Shown here in pieces: positions 52,681 to 62,431 of a stretch of 64,000 bases of DNA (positions within the stretch are counted from its first letter, which is position 1; each line of letters starts with the position of its first letter). Source of the DNA: Todiramphus chloris collaris. Lineage: Eukaryota; Chordata; Aves; Coraciiformes; Alcedinidae. The DNA lies in assembly GCA_025345505.1 (NCBI GenBank), contig JANVCC010000030.1, forward strand, positions 2,158,123 to 2,222,122. Direction: 5' to 3'. The notes beneath the pieces were generated by a model that saw only the letters and a program-made list of their open reading frames with translations, made no database searches and was not told the origin of the DNA. Both the position numbers and the translations under genes were made by a program.

Positions 52681-52805
52681 ATGAGGAAACTGAACATGAA
52701 GGAAAAGTCAAAGTTTGTAAATAAGATTCCACAAAAAACAAATCACAAGCAGTCTTAGCAGTGGCACCTGATTGCATTTAGACAAAAACACCTCAAGGTA
52801 CATAC

Positions 52806-53307
52806 CTGTAAATCTGTTGAATATTTTCAGCTTTGATTTCCTTGAGAATTTCATGGTAGATATGAGGGTTATTTGGTTCTTGAGAGGCTGGGGGAGAAGG
52901 GCATTTCTTGCGTGCATAATATCCTATCACAATCCCAAAAATAAATAAAATCAAAGCAGTGCAAAATACTTTCAGTATCTGAATAAAACTGCAGCGGTTG
53001 CTCTTTGGTGCTTGTCTCACATAGTGTGAGATATAGTCGGTGTCTTCCTGAAGCCGCTGGAATCTTCCCTTTGGAGAAGATGATGTCTGGATGGTCTCCA
53101 GATCAAGGTCAGGGCTCTGTGAGTTTCCCAGGTGATGCGGGACTGCACCATCCAGACGGAAATGGTCAAAGCCAGGCTCCTCCAGCTCTTTTTCCATATC
53201 CCATTCCAGTTCTAGTGCTGTGGCTTGGAGCTCATCGTTGTCAAGGTAGGGAGAGTGGCCCTGTGCTCTCTGGTCTGCATTCACTTTGTGATAGGCCATC
53301 TTTTTAT
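52806..53307 (-). CDS. NAALADL2: NAALADL2 coding exon: cytoplasmic tail, transmembrane helix and stalk start
   Basis: The translation from the ATG at 53299 begins MAYHKVNADQRA and is recognisable as the N-terminus of NAALADL2, the 'inactive' glutamate-carboxypeptidase-like type II membrane protein (known family). Residues 1-105 are an acidic, hydrophilic cytoplasmic tail with a conserved SPKGRFQRLQ stretch at 75-84. Residues about 106-128 form one hydrophobic helix (VFCTALILFIFGIVIGYY) flanked by K/R. Residues 129-164 begin the extracellular stalk. The acceptor is a T-rich tract ending in TAG at 53310-53308, and the donor is CAG|GTATGT with GT at 52805-52804. The ATG context is AAGATGG, a strong Kozak match. 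The eight exon bases before the ATG read AT-AAA-AAG, in frame as K-K-M, which matches my recollection of the mammalian protein, where translation starts in an earlier exon. The true initiator may therefore be upstream. The exon ends in phase 2 (AG of an Arg codon). Confidence 0.95.
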
Positions 53308-53427
53308 CTATTAAAAGAAATATATTTTTTTAAATATTTTATTTTTTTAAACTGAAATGTTTGTTTCCTTATATATACATAATCAATACATTTATTCTTT
53401 GTAAACCTGGGAGAATGAAACAAATAC

Positions 53428-53459
53428 AAAAAAAAAAACCCCAAAAAAACCCCAAAAAC
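53428..53459. repeat. A-rich tract with two CCCC blocks near the exon acceptor
   Basis: A12 is followed by CCCC, A7, CCCC and A5. On the transcribed (minus) sense strand this reads as T-runs separated by two GGGG blocks, 120-150 bases upstream of the acceptor at 53308. Confidence 0.85.
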
Positions 53460-54914
53460 TGAGTTCTAAGTATTTCAGTCTTCTTCTATCCATCATCATG
53501 TCTTCTTTCGTAGGATCTGCAGTCCCATGAACATTGTCAAAAGGGAAAGAAAGTACTTAAGGGAACATAATATATTGTCAAAATATGAATAAAGGAAATT
53601 CACAAGTGCCAATGGCAAAACACAAAAAAGTTCTCATTACTTTGTCAGTCCCCAGGATAATATTGAAAAATTGAGTAAAGGCACAGAGTTTCCATAATAA
53701 TTATGTATTACCTGAAAGTAATTTTAAAGCTTAACAACTGTGTGTATCAATTCCATTTCACACACTACACAAAATAATGCTATTAAAATGAAGTTGAAAA
53801 AAAGTAGAAATAATAGAACTTGGTTGATCCAATTCTAAATACAAGGCAAAGCAAAGTTAAAAAAGAAATTTCAGGGTGACACTGTACTTACACATCAATA
53901 AAAGTCTTCCATTTAGATGGAGCATTCTATTATTTATAGGTATTTTAAATGCATAGTTCCTGAATGACTGATGAATTTACTCAGAATTTGTCCCAGCTGT
54001 TTTGCTCCACTTATTTTTCCCATTTTAATGAATCAAAAGCACTGCCAGGTAAGTACTTATATCAAAATCATTCCTTAATAGCAAGGCATCAATGTGGCAT
54101 TTCTAGATACTTCTATGGAAGTATGAGCCCCCTTAAAGGGAACTCTGACCTCCACTACAAACATTCAAAGTCAATTTTCAACAAATCATTTTTTAGCAGA
54201 CTGCAACAATAGGGTGCCAGTTTCCTCCATACTTAGACAACAGCTATTCCATCACATAAGCACCTGTAATTTAGGGGTTTTCAAACATCAAACTCACTCA
54301 TCACTTAGAATAAAATGAACATAAAAACATTCAACCTCTCACAATGATGGATATTGGATTGACACCTACAACATTACATTATCCCTCCATTTTTACATCT
54401 TAAGGCATTTTGTTTCTCTAAGACTTACTTCCTGATAACATTATGGAGGTCAAATAAGAGATGAACCTACTCTAACGGCAAAGTAAAATTTAGCCTTTTG
54501 AAGCTCTCTGAAGAGAGCAAACCACTAGAAAGCATTGATATAATGAAACAGCCTATTGTCCACTGAAAGTCTATCTTGCTCTATACAATACCAATTTACA
54601 GATCCTATTTCCTTATACAGCCATACAAATATTCCTCACCTACAACTATCAGACAGCCTAGGAACAGTCAAGAGAGCCCATACTTGAGGCACACATTTCA
54701 AGTGTAGCTATTGTATACACTTTGTAAATAAACTCTCCATCTGCAGTCCCAATTCTTCTATATTCAGTGGAAGCAACAGAGTTTAGAACGAGCCAAACTA
54801 AAGCATCTTAAATTAGTGGGAAAATCTTCATTATTTATTTAAAAAATGAGAACAGATGTTTTGACTTTAAATTCCAGTTGAGTCAACAAATGGCTTACAC
54901 ATACAAAACCATTC

Positions 54915-55260
54915 TGGATGAACTTTACGGACCTTCTGTTAGCCCAACTCTCAGGGTCCTGAAGGTTGCTCTGAACTGGATCGCTCCCATCCAGGGGGTC
55001 AACCTCTTCCCCCACAGTTGTGCATCACCTCGAGATTTCTCAAGGGAGCACACACTGACTCCTCATCCAGCTTGTTAAGAAAGATACTTAATAATGTCAG
55101 CTCCAGAACTGATCTCTGGTGCACTAAGCTTCTTATCAAGCACTAACTGGACATCGAGTGATTTATTAATATTCTTTAGAAAAATGAGCTAACCAATTTT
55201 CAAACTGTTTATCTGCCCTTTCACTCTGTCTCCTCCTGTTTTCTTGGTGGAGAGATTAAT
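54915..55260 (-). mobile_element. Old, degenerate CR1-type LINE fragment (RT region)
   Basis: The plus strand reads like the complement of the CR1 RT core with many substitutions. It has a GGTCCTGAAGGTTGCTCTG stretch, then CAGCTTGTTAAGAAAGATAC, CCAGAACTGATCTCTGGTGC and AGCTAACCAATTTTCAA. These fall in the same order as in the well-preserved copy at 28976-30600, where the 'starting aspartate' segment and the 'CACTGATCCCTGAAGAACACC' segment occur. The divergence indicates an ancient insertion. Both limits are approximate. Confidence 0.6.
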
Positions 55261-55820
55261 TTTCAAACCATCAGTGACAGAGCTCACTACTAGATAATAA
55301 CAACTGCCCAAACACCTCATCTTTCCAACTCCATTTCATACTGGTTTTTATTAGAAATTAAAGGCAAATCTTTTGGCCTTTAAAAGCAAAACAAATCATT
55401 ACTGTATTCCAGAAATACATCTTTTTTCCTCTAGAATTTCTACAGCCATTTAACAATCTGCTTTAGACAAATAAATAAACCCTTAACAGATTACTGCATA
55501 GAACAGGAATTAAGGCAGTTTTTCAGATGCAGTTTTATAGTGAATATTAATCTCACTGAACTTATAAATGTTGACCATTGCATAACTGTGGTAGTTAAGT
55601 TTTCTCTCTGTTTATGACATTTTAAAAATCTATGTTATTATTCAATGGAGTCCATTAATAAAGGCTATTTAAACCTAACAAACACGCATAATAAAAATTC
55701 CTATGAAATTTCTTTAAATGGTTGTTAATGCAGATAAGCACTAGCCACATTCCACAGGTTAGTATCTCAGCAATTCAGTTTTCATGCAAAGCACCAAAAC
55801 CAGTTACCTCACTCCAGGAT

Positions 55821-55864
55821 AAAAAAAAAAAAAAAAAAAAAGAAAAAAAAAAGAAAAAAAGAAA
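55821..55864. repeat. A-rich homopolymer tract
   Basis: 21 consecutive A residues are followed by A-blocks separated by single G residues. It could be a worn poly(A) or simple expansion. No retroposed gene body was recognised 5' of it. Confidence 0.92.
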
Positions 55865-56311
55865 CACACAAGCAAACAACTAAATGAACTAAAATAAAAA
55901 TCAATATTCAATTCAGTCTTGGAGTACAGGATCTTCTTAGCAATGTGTGTGTCCTTTAGTTAAAGAATGCAAAGAATGCAAAAGCAGCCTCAGTTAAAAT
56001 CTTGTTTTCTACTAATGTTGTTAAGTTCATCATTTGAGTGTAAGGACACAGCACAACTTACAAGTACCTGAGATTAGAGCCCACCATGTATTTAACCATG
56101 CCAACAGTGATTTTAGAAAGGGGTCTCCTGGTTCTTCAAGGCACAAGTAGTTTGTGCCGGGTAATCTGTATTACCGGTTTTATTGAGTATTTGGTTGGTT
56201 AAGGAACTAAACTTGACTTACAGATTATGTTTTAAATGTAATTTTAGGTAGAAATAAGGATAAAGAAAACAAGAGGAAGAAAAAAATGGCAACAGAAATA
56301 TGGATAAACTA

Positions 56312-56319
56312 TGACGTCA
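56312..56319. promoter_or_regulatory. Full palindromic CRE (TGACGTCA)
   Basis: This is the consensus CREB/ATF site, containing a CpG in an otherwise CpG-poor, A-rich stretch. An 8-bp match can arise by chance (about one expected in a window this size), so function is uncertain. Confidence 0.4.
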
Positions 56320-58697
56320 AGAAAAAAAACACTACAGTACTTTAGTTCAGTCTTCTCTGTAACACAGTCCATAAAATTAACATATTTCTGAAAGACACTT
56401 CTGAAAACTTCACAAGACAGAAAATCCACCCCATCTGCCAGCAGGCTGTTTCAACATTTAATTGTTGTTAAATACATGTTTTATTATAAAGATAAAAGAG
56501 CAAATGCAAAACTCCAGAAGTCTGAATATGCACCGAGTGAGCTTTAAAGTCATCCCATCGGGACAACAAATGGGATCATAAACTTCGCAATCCCGGACAG
56601 AGCCATCCTGATGACCAATAAAGTTGATGTGCATTTCTGTATTTCCACTTATTTGTGGGGAGAATGTTTATAGAGAGCTATCACATCAGTGCTAAATATC
56701 CTTTCAATTAACTGTACACAAGAAATCAGGAAAGTCAGCTTTATCAGCTTGTTTTTGACTTAACAAGTCCATTTCCAAGCTATCTACCTGTTCTTTGATC
56801 TTACAATGTATTTACATCCTGATAGGTACATCTTGGTTTGGTGATAGATTTCCTGCCTGACTCACTTATCAATGAAGACTTTGAAAGCTATATAACAAGG
56901 ACTATGTGAAAGAAACGTGTTGCATGTGTGTCCCAGCCACTCTCTAAGACCCCCACACCAGAAAAGTCACCTTATACAAGCATTTTAGGAAACCAACAAG
57001 GGAAGACCGATATGACTACATCAAGTTCTTTGTGACTGGTGCTATAGTTGTTAAATCCAGTTCATAAAGAGCTGAGATAATTAGCAGGCTCACATGCAGC
57101 AGGAAGAGCAGCAAGTGTTAATATGCTGCCCATAGCAAATACCTTCTTGGGCCATTTAGTGTTCGTTACTGAGAAGGCAAATTTTACCCGGGAATTGTAC
57201 TAAAGGCATCACAGCCTCTTTGCATAGTCATAAAAACAGAAATCCAGGGTTGGTGGCTAATCTCATTTTTAAAGGTTCTTTTATTTTTATTTTCTCCATA
57301 TCTTCTATACAGAGTGCTTATGCTTTAAGTGTTTGTAATCGTTTTATGTCTAGGCAAACCCCCAAAGCAGGTATAATGTCACCTGTCCAAAGGGCAAATC
57401 GCTGTAATTCCCGCAGAAATCAACACCCACCAGACATACAAGCCTTTAAAGTGTGTATGGAAAAATCTAGTACTGAGTTACATGAGATGATACCAAGTCT
57501 CAGACCTATACAAATTTCTTTGGAGTTTTAAATCCCTGACCAAAGTTGCTTTCAGAAGAGATTACAATGTTCTTGTCAACAGCAACATTACACTACACTG
57601 CAATTCAAAATATAATGTGATATTTCCATCATCGCTTCCTTAATTTTCTGCAGTAATGATTTCTCCCTTCCCTCGTGTTTGTGATATGGGCTTGGCAACC
57701 AGTCTGGTTACAGTACAACAATTAAGTTCCTTGTCACTCTGCACAACTTTGTAAAAACAAGTGACAAAGCTTACTGGTTGTTCACGTTTCGCTAGCTAAC
57801 TCAGGATGAACACAAACTGAAAGAATGTGCAGTATTGTAGCAGAAGACAACAGACAGATGAGGCTCGAGAAAGAAGGTGTGTAGAACACACCTAAGTTGA
57901 GTCCAAGTTGCCTCTCCACTAACACTTAAAAGTGCTTTTTGGCATATGTGAGTCATGTAAAATATTTAATTTTTTCAGAATGACTCACCAAATTTATTAT
58001 ATGATGAACAGCCACGCGGACCAGGATACTATTAATATTATTAACACAAAGGATGACTATATGACAAGAGCAGGTGTATAATGCATCTTGACAGACAAGG
58101 CTGTGCATAATGATGTCCATTTGGAAGCAGGGGTTAACGTGTCTCTCAAAGCAGTGATCAAATGCATCCCATTTGATCTGTAGTAACCTGAGCCATCCAG
58201 GTGCGCACAGGTACACATACATATTTGCCTGCCAACTTCTCCAAACCTTTAAAGTCCTGGGGCTTGAAGAAAAAAGAACTGCTAGGGAAGCTGCTTCTCA
58301 CCCAGCAGACAACTTTAACATAAAGATGAGGCAGATTCAGCTGGTCTCAGGTATTACTAACATAGATCTTTTCCATTCTTAGACATTTAAGTTTGCAAAT
58401 ACCTATTTGCCTGAAACAAACCTCAAAAATATTTACTGAGCTTCAAGGAGCTAACAGCATCTGTGATATATGCATTGCCTACCTAGGAGGTTTATTAAAA
58501 TGGCTGTGTAATGAGATCCGTTTAAATGGCTCTGTTATGGAGTCAGTGCATTGCTTCTGGTACGTGCTGTGCTGCTACTGTTTTCACTTCCAGAACAGTT
58601 TTTCCCCTCCAGTTTGGGCTCAGTTTTCTACCTGCTCACTCTTTACCACGGTCATTTGAAAACATCTGAACAAGTCTCAAACAAGGAGAGAGAAGCC

Positions 58698-58728
58698 AAC
58701 ACACACCCACACGCGCACACACACACTG
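58698..58728. repeat. Imperfect (CA)n microsatellite
   Basis: CA dinucleotides interrupted by CCCA and CGCG variants. It is short and partly degenerate. Confidence 0.85.
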
Positions 58729-59143
58729 GTTCCTTAGTCCAGTGTGAGTGAATTAACCACTCATCTTTCCTTTGGGCCCAACACTGGGATCCTGCTGTTC
58801 TCCTGGGCAGGGCATTGGATAGGATGGCAGTGATTCTAAAAGCAAAAACCTGGAAGGAGAACCAGGACTCCCAGTGCTAGGAGGGATGTGTTGTGTATGT
58901 GCACTTATACTCTGTTCTTAAAATCAGTACAAGGGAAAGAAACGATGTCCTGCATCATTATTCATTTGCACTAGGCCATAGCCACACCACCCAACCTCTC
59001 CTACCCAACCACCTCTGTCATGTACCTTCCCATACCTCTGCTGAGCTCCTGTCCATTCCCATCCCCAGAACACTGGGCCTCGCTCCTCCAGAGCAAGCCT
59101 GTCCCTCCTCACCCTTCTCCTCCCTTCCCTGCTGCTGCTGCAG

Positions 59144-59177
59144 CTGCCACCATGCTCCAGCTGCCACCATGCTCCAG
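59144..59177 (+). repeat. 17-bp tandem duplication containing GCCACCATG
   Basis: CTGCCACCATGCTCCAG occurs twice head to tail, after a short (CTG)n run. Each copy happens to hold an ideal Kozak string on the plus strand, 0.3 kb before the CR1 at 59480. Confidence 0.9.
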
Positions 59178-59479
59178 CATCTCTTCCATGGCTTCCCTGG
59201 AGAATCACAATAGCTGATGGGGTGGAAAAGCCCACCTGACACCAAGGGTCCTCGGAAAAAAGGTGCTGGAGTTCTTACCTGTGTTTCAGATTTCAGGGAC
59301 TTGGAGACAGTATACAATTTCAACAAACAAAACACATTCAGAAGGGATGCGGTGGAAAAAAACTAAGAATACATTTCCTACAAAAGAAGAAATTTTAACT
59401 GTGTGTCCTGGCCAGTCCTTTCCATGCTCTGGTTTAAAGCGCAGCTTTGCTGGATCCTGGGTGAACCCACCTGTCGAAA

Positions 59480-60285
59480 TCATAGAATCACAGAATTGTT
59501 TTGGTTGTTATAGATCTTTAAGATCATCAAGTCCAACTGTTAACCCAGAACTTCAAGGTCACCACAAAACCATGTACCTCAGCAACACATCTACATGGCT
59601 TTTAAATACATCCAGGGATGGGGACTCCACCACTGCCCTGGGCAGCCTGGGCCAGGCCTTGACAACCACTTCAAGGAAGACATTTTTCCTAATGTCCAAA
59701 CTACACCTCCCCTGACACAACATGAGGCATGTCCTCCTGTCCTGTCACTTGTTACATGGGAGAAGTGACCAACATCCACCTGGCTCCAACCTCCTTTCAG
59801 GGAGCTGTCGAGAGCAAGGTCTCCCCTGAGCCTCCTTTTCTCCAGGCTAAACAATCCCAAGTCCCTCAGATGCTCCTCATAGGTCTTGTGCTCCAGACCC
59901 TTCCCCAGCTTTGTTGCCCTTCTCTGGACACGGTCCAGCCCCTCAATGTCCTTCTGGGAGTGAGGGGCCCCAAAACTGAACCAAGTATTTGAGGTGTGAC
60001 CTCAGCAGTGCCAAGAACAGGAGGATGAGCATTACCCTTGTCCTGATGGACACACTAGTGTTGATCCAGGCCAGGATGCCATTGGCCTTCTTGGCCACTT
60101 GGGCACACTGCTGGTTCATATTCAGCCAGCACCCCTAGCTCCTTTTCCACTGGACAGCTTTCCAGCCTGGAGAGCTACAAGGGGTTGTTATGACCTAAGT
60201 GGAGGACCTGAAGCTTGGCCTTCTTGAACCTCATACCATTGACCTTGGTTCATTGAAGTTCTCTGCCCTCTCAGACCCAGTGGGA
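59480..60285 (-). mobile_element. CR1 LINE fragment, 5'-truncated, about 0.8 kb
   Basis: The plus strand starts TCATAGAATCACAGAATTGT, the reverse complement of the CR1 3' terminus. It continues through CR1 tail sequence (AAGATCATCAAGTCCAACT, the CTGGGCAGCCTGGGCCAGG segment, then CTGGACACGGTCCAGCCCCTC) into the ORF2 end (CTTGAACCTCATACCATTG). It differs from the 28976-30600 copy through its 3' UTR, so it belongs to another CR1 subfamily. The minus-strand frame at 59591-59860 ([15 protein letters not shown]) is the C-terminal ORF2 remnant. The element ends near 60285, where similarity fades. Confidence 0.93.
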
Positions 60286-60752
60286 TTGGGGATGGTTAGC
60301 AGCAACCACCTCCTCCTGCAGAGCAATCAACCCACTCAAAATTGTTCCCTGAACACCTAACTCTTACCCATTTCTCCTCATACCAACTGCGTGCATTCTA
60401 AACCTATATTCAGTTTGCCTGCATATATATTTTTTCCAAATTCAAGGTTTCATCAATTATGTGTTTTGTGTTACAATTTCTCCAGATATTATCATTGCCT
60501 CTGAAAGAAATAAAACATAAAGCTTCACCAAGATAAAATCTATTATTGGGACATTTGCATTTAAGCTTATAGTTGAATTTGATGTGAAATAAAATTATTG
60601 TAAATGGTGTTTAACTTGAAAATGCTGACAGCAATAGCTGCAATAACAGGCCCGAGCAGTTCTTAAGAAAGTTAATTTTATATGACTCATTTCTGCTTTG
60701 GAATTTTTTACGTTGCCATTCTTCAGTTTGGGCACATTACACTTTGATGATT

Positions 60753-60763
60753 CCCCCCCCCCC
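60753..60763. repeat. C11 homopolymer
   Basis: Eleven C residues followed by TTCAATCTC and a T7 run. Confidence 0.88.
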
Positions 60764-61010
60764 TTCAATCTCTTTTTTTCTGATCAATTACAGTCAAAGA
60801 CATTTAAATTACTGTATATAAAAAATAAGTTATTTTAACTTTCAAAATATGCAATCTGTACACTTGCAAGCTACTTACTTTAAGAAACTGCTAATGGGAG
60901 TTCATGATACAAAAGGTACAAACCAACATTACAAAATACTACCTGTTTTCAGACCATGTCCTTTTTTTTAAAAAATTAACAAAATAAATTAAACAAATAA
61001 ACAAAATTAA

Positions 61011-61024
61011 GGGGGGGGGGGGGG
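61011..61024. repeat. G14 homopolymer
   Basis: Fourteen consecutive G residues, immediately after an A/T-only stretch of about 45 bases. It is the longest G-run in the window and a possible site of assembly or read error. Confidence 0.92.
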
Positions 61025-62417
61025 ATCTGTGTAAACAAATAAGGTCACTTTTATGGATGAGCTACATACAGGAATATGACCTCATTGTGAACACAGACTC
61101 CCGTTCCTGGATTTTAACAATCATCACCAAAATCGATCAATGAAAATATTAATATATTCTGCTGGGGATGGCAAAAGAAAAATCACAGACTCCGGAGCAG
61201 CTGGGAAACAACATTATAAAGCCTTAAGTCTAGTCCAAAGGTAAGAGATGGACAGGAGCCAGCCCTGCAATTTCAGTCTATCCCCTGAAGTGATTTCCCC
61301 CCGATAACAGGACACAGCAGACCTGCAAGTATGAGACCCACTCAGGACCTCAGATTGAGTATCAGCAAGTAGGAAGATCACACACAACGCATTCAACGTC
61401 TCTTCTGAATGGAAACAAGCTCTTAAGCAATTTAGACACTTTAGTTGTCATCTCCAAGCAGAATGATCTCAGATATATAAACAACAAGACATGAGACAAG
61501 GCAACTTTAAAACAGACATTTTTTCAGATCTGTTTTTAAAAAGAATAAAAGTACAGACAAAGGCTTCTTCTACAAAACCTGTACTGTCACTGACCAGCAC
61601 ACAATTTCTTTTCCCACAGAAGAGCTAGGGCTCCAGCTGGAGAAGAATTCTCCAAACCTTCTTTCTACAACTTCTATTGAAGGGAACAGAACTGCCAGTG
61701 GCACAGGGGAAAGCAGAGTGGACTTCATCTGCAAAATCTCAGCTACTGCCAGGGATTCGCAAGATCAGATATTTAAGCTGTTTTTCAGAGTTTAGGATGA
61801 ATTTCACAAATTTATCTTGTTACAGAAAACAAATCTTCCTACTATTAAGATTTCGCGTGGATATCAGAAATACACATGACATATAAAGCCCTAGTGTCTC
61901 ACATCAAGAGTAATATTTTTCGTAACACCAGATTTTAAATTATATATTTAAATTACTAATAACACACAAATAAAATGTTTCTGTTGTCACCATCCTATTG
62001 TCTTCTAACTTGCTGTAGAAAAATAGGTCAGTACTTCTTAAAAAGAAAAAAATCCACGTTATTTCAGAGTATATTTTATAGAAATTCTTCATTTCTTGCT
62101 CAGTGGGATTTTATTGAGTTTTATCAATTTCAACAGTGACATAGAGCCTTTAAAAATAATACATTATGGAGCTGAAGATGACAACATTTACAATTTAACT
62201 TTATTGGAATTTTACTATATTTTGATAGATGACAGCTTTAACGATTCTGTGCATGGTTTATAGCAGAAAACAGAGTATGGCAGCAACATAATTTTCTGCT
62301 TTTTTCAAGAATCTGTATCCGAAGAATTCAGAAAACAAGCAAGTTTACTTGATAATCACGCCAAATTTATTTTCTGGGTGAACTCGCGAATGTTAAAGCT
62401 CAAGTACACAGAGTGAT

Positions 62418-62431
62418 GTTGCCATGGTAAC
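62418..62431. promoter_or_regulatory. Perfect X-box (RFX-family binding site)
   Basis: GTTGCCATGGTAAC is a full two-half-site X-box (GTTGCC and GGTAAC about a palindromic centre), the established target of RFX transcription factors. It lies in the intron upstream of the first visible NAALADL2 coding exon, in non-repetitive sequence. It could be an enhancer or part of an unseen promoter. Function is inferred. Confidence 0.6.

Larger units (their letters stand above)
6350..52805 (-). other. NAALADL2: NAALADL2 intron, about 46.5 kb, between the two coding exons
   Basis: This intron is bounded by GT at 52805-52804 and AG at 6351-6350. Very long introns are typical of this gene, which spans over a megabase in humans (established). 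The contents I could recognise are CR1 LINE fragments near 16.0, 29.0-30.6, 41.0 and 52.6 kb, a 21-bp tandem array at 7.2 kb, A/T homopolymers, TA and GAAA microsatellites, and several short inverted repeats. The many short open frames on both strands have no recognisable domains, and none has a convincing gene context. Stretches 7320-16000, 16510-28970, 30600-40960 and 41180-52590 hold no gene that I can see. Confidence 0.85.

Noticed and set aside
59263..59715. 150-codon plus-strand open frame
   Set aside because: Its second half lies inside the CR1 at 59480-60285 in the wrong strand for CR1 ORF2.
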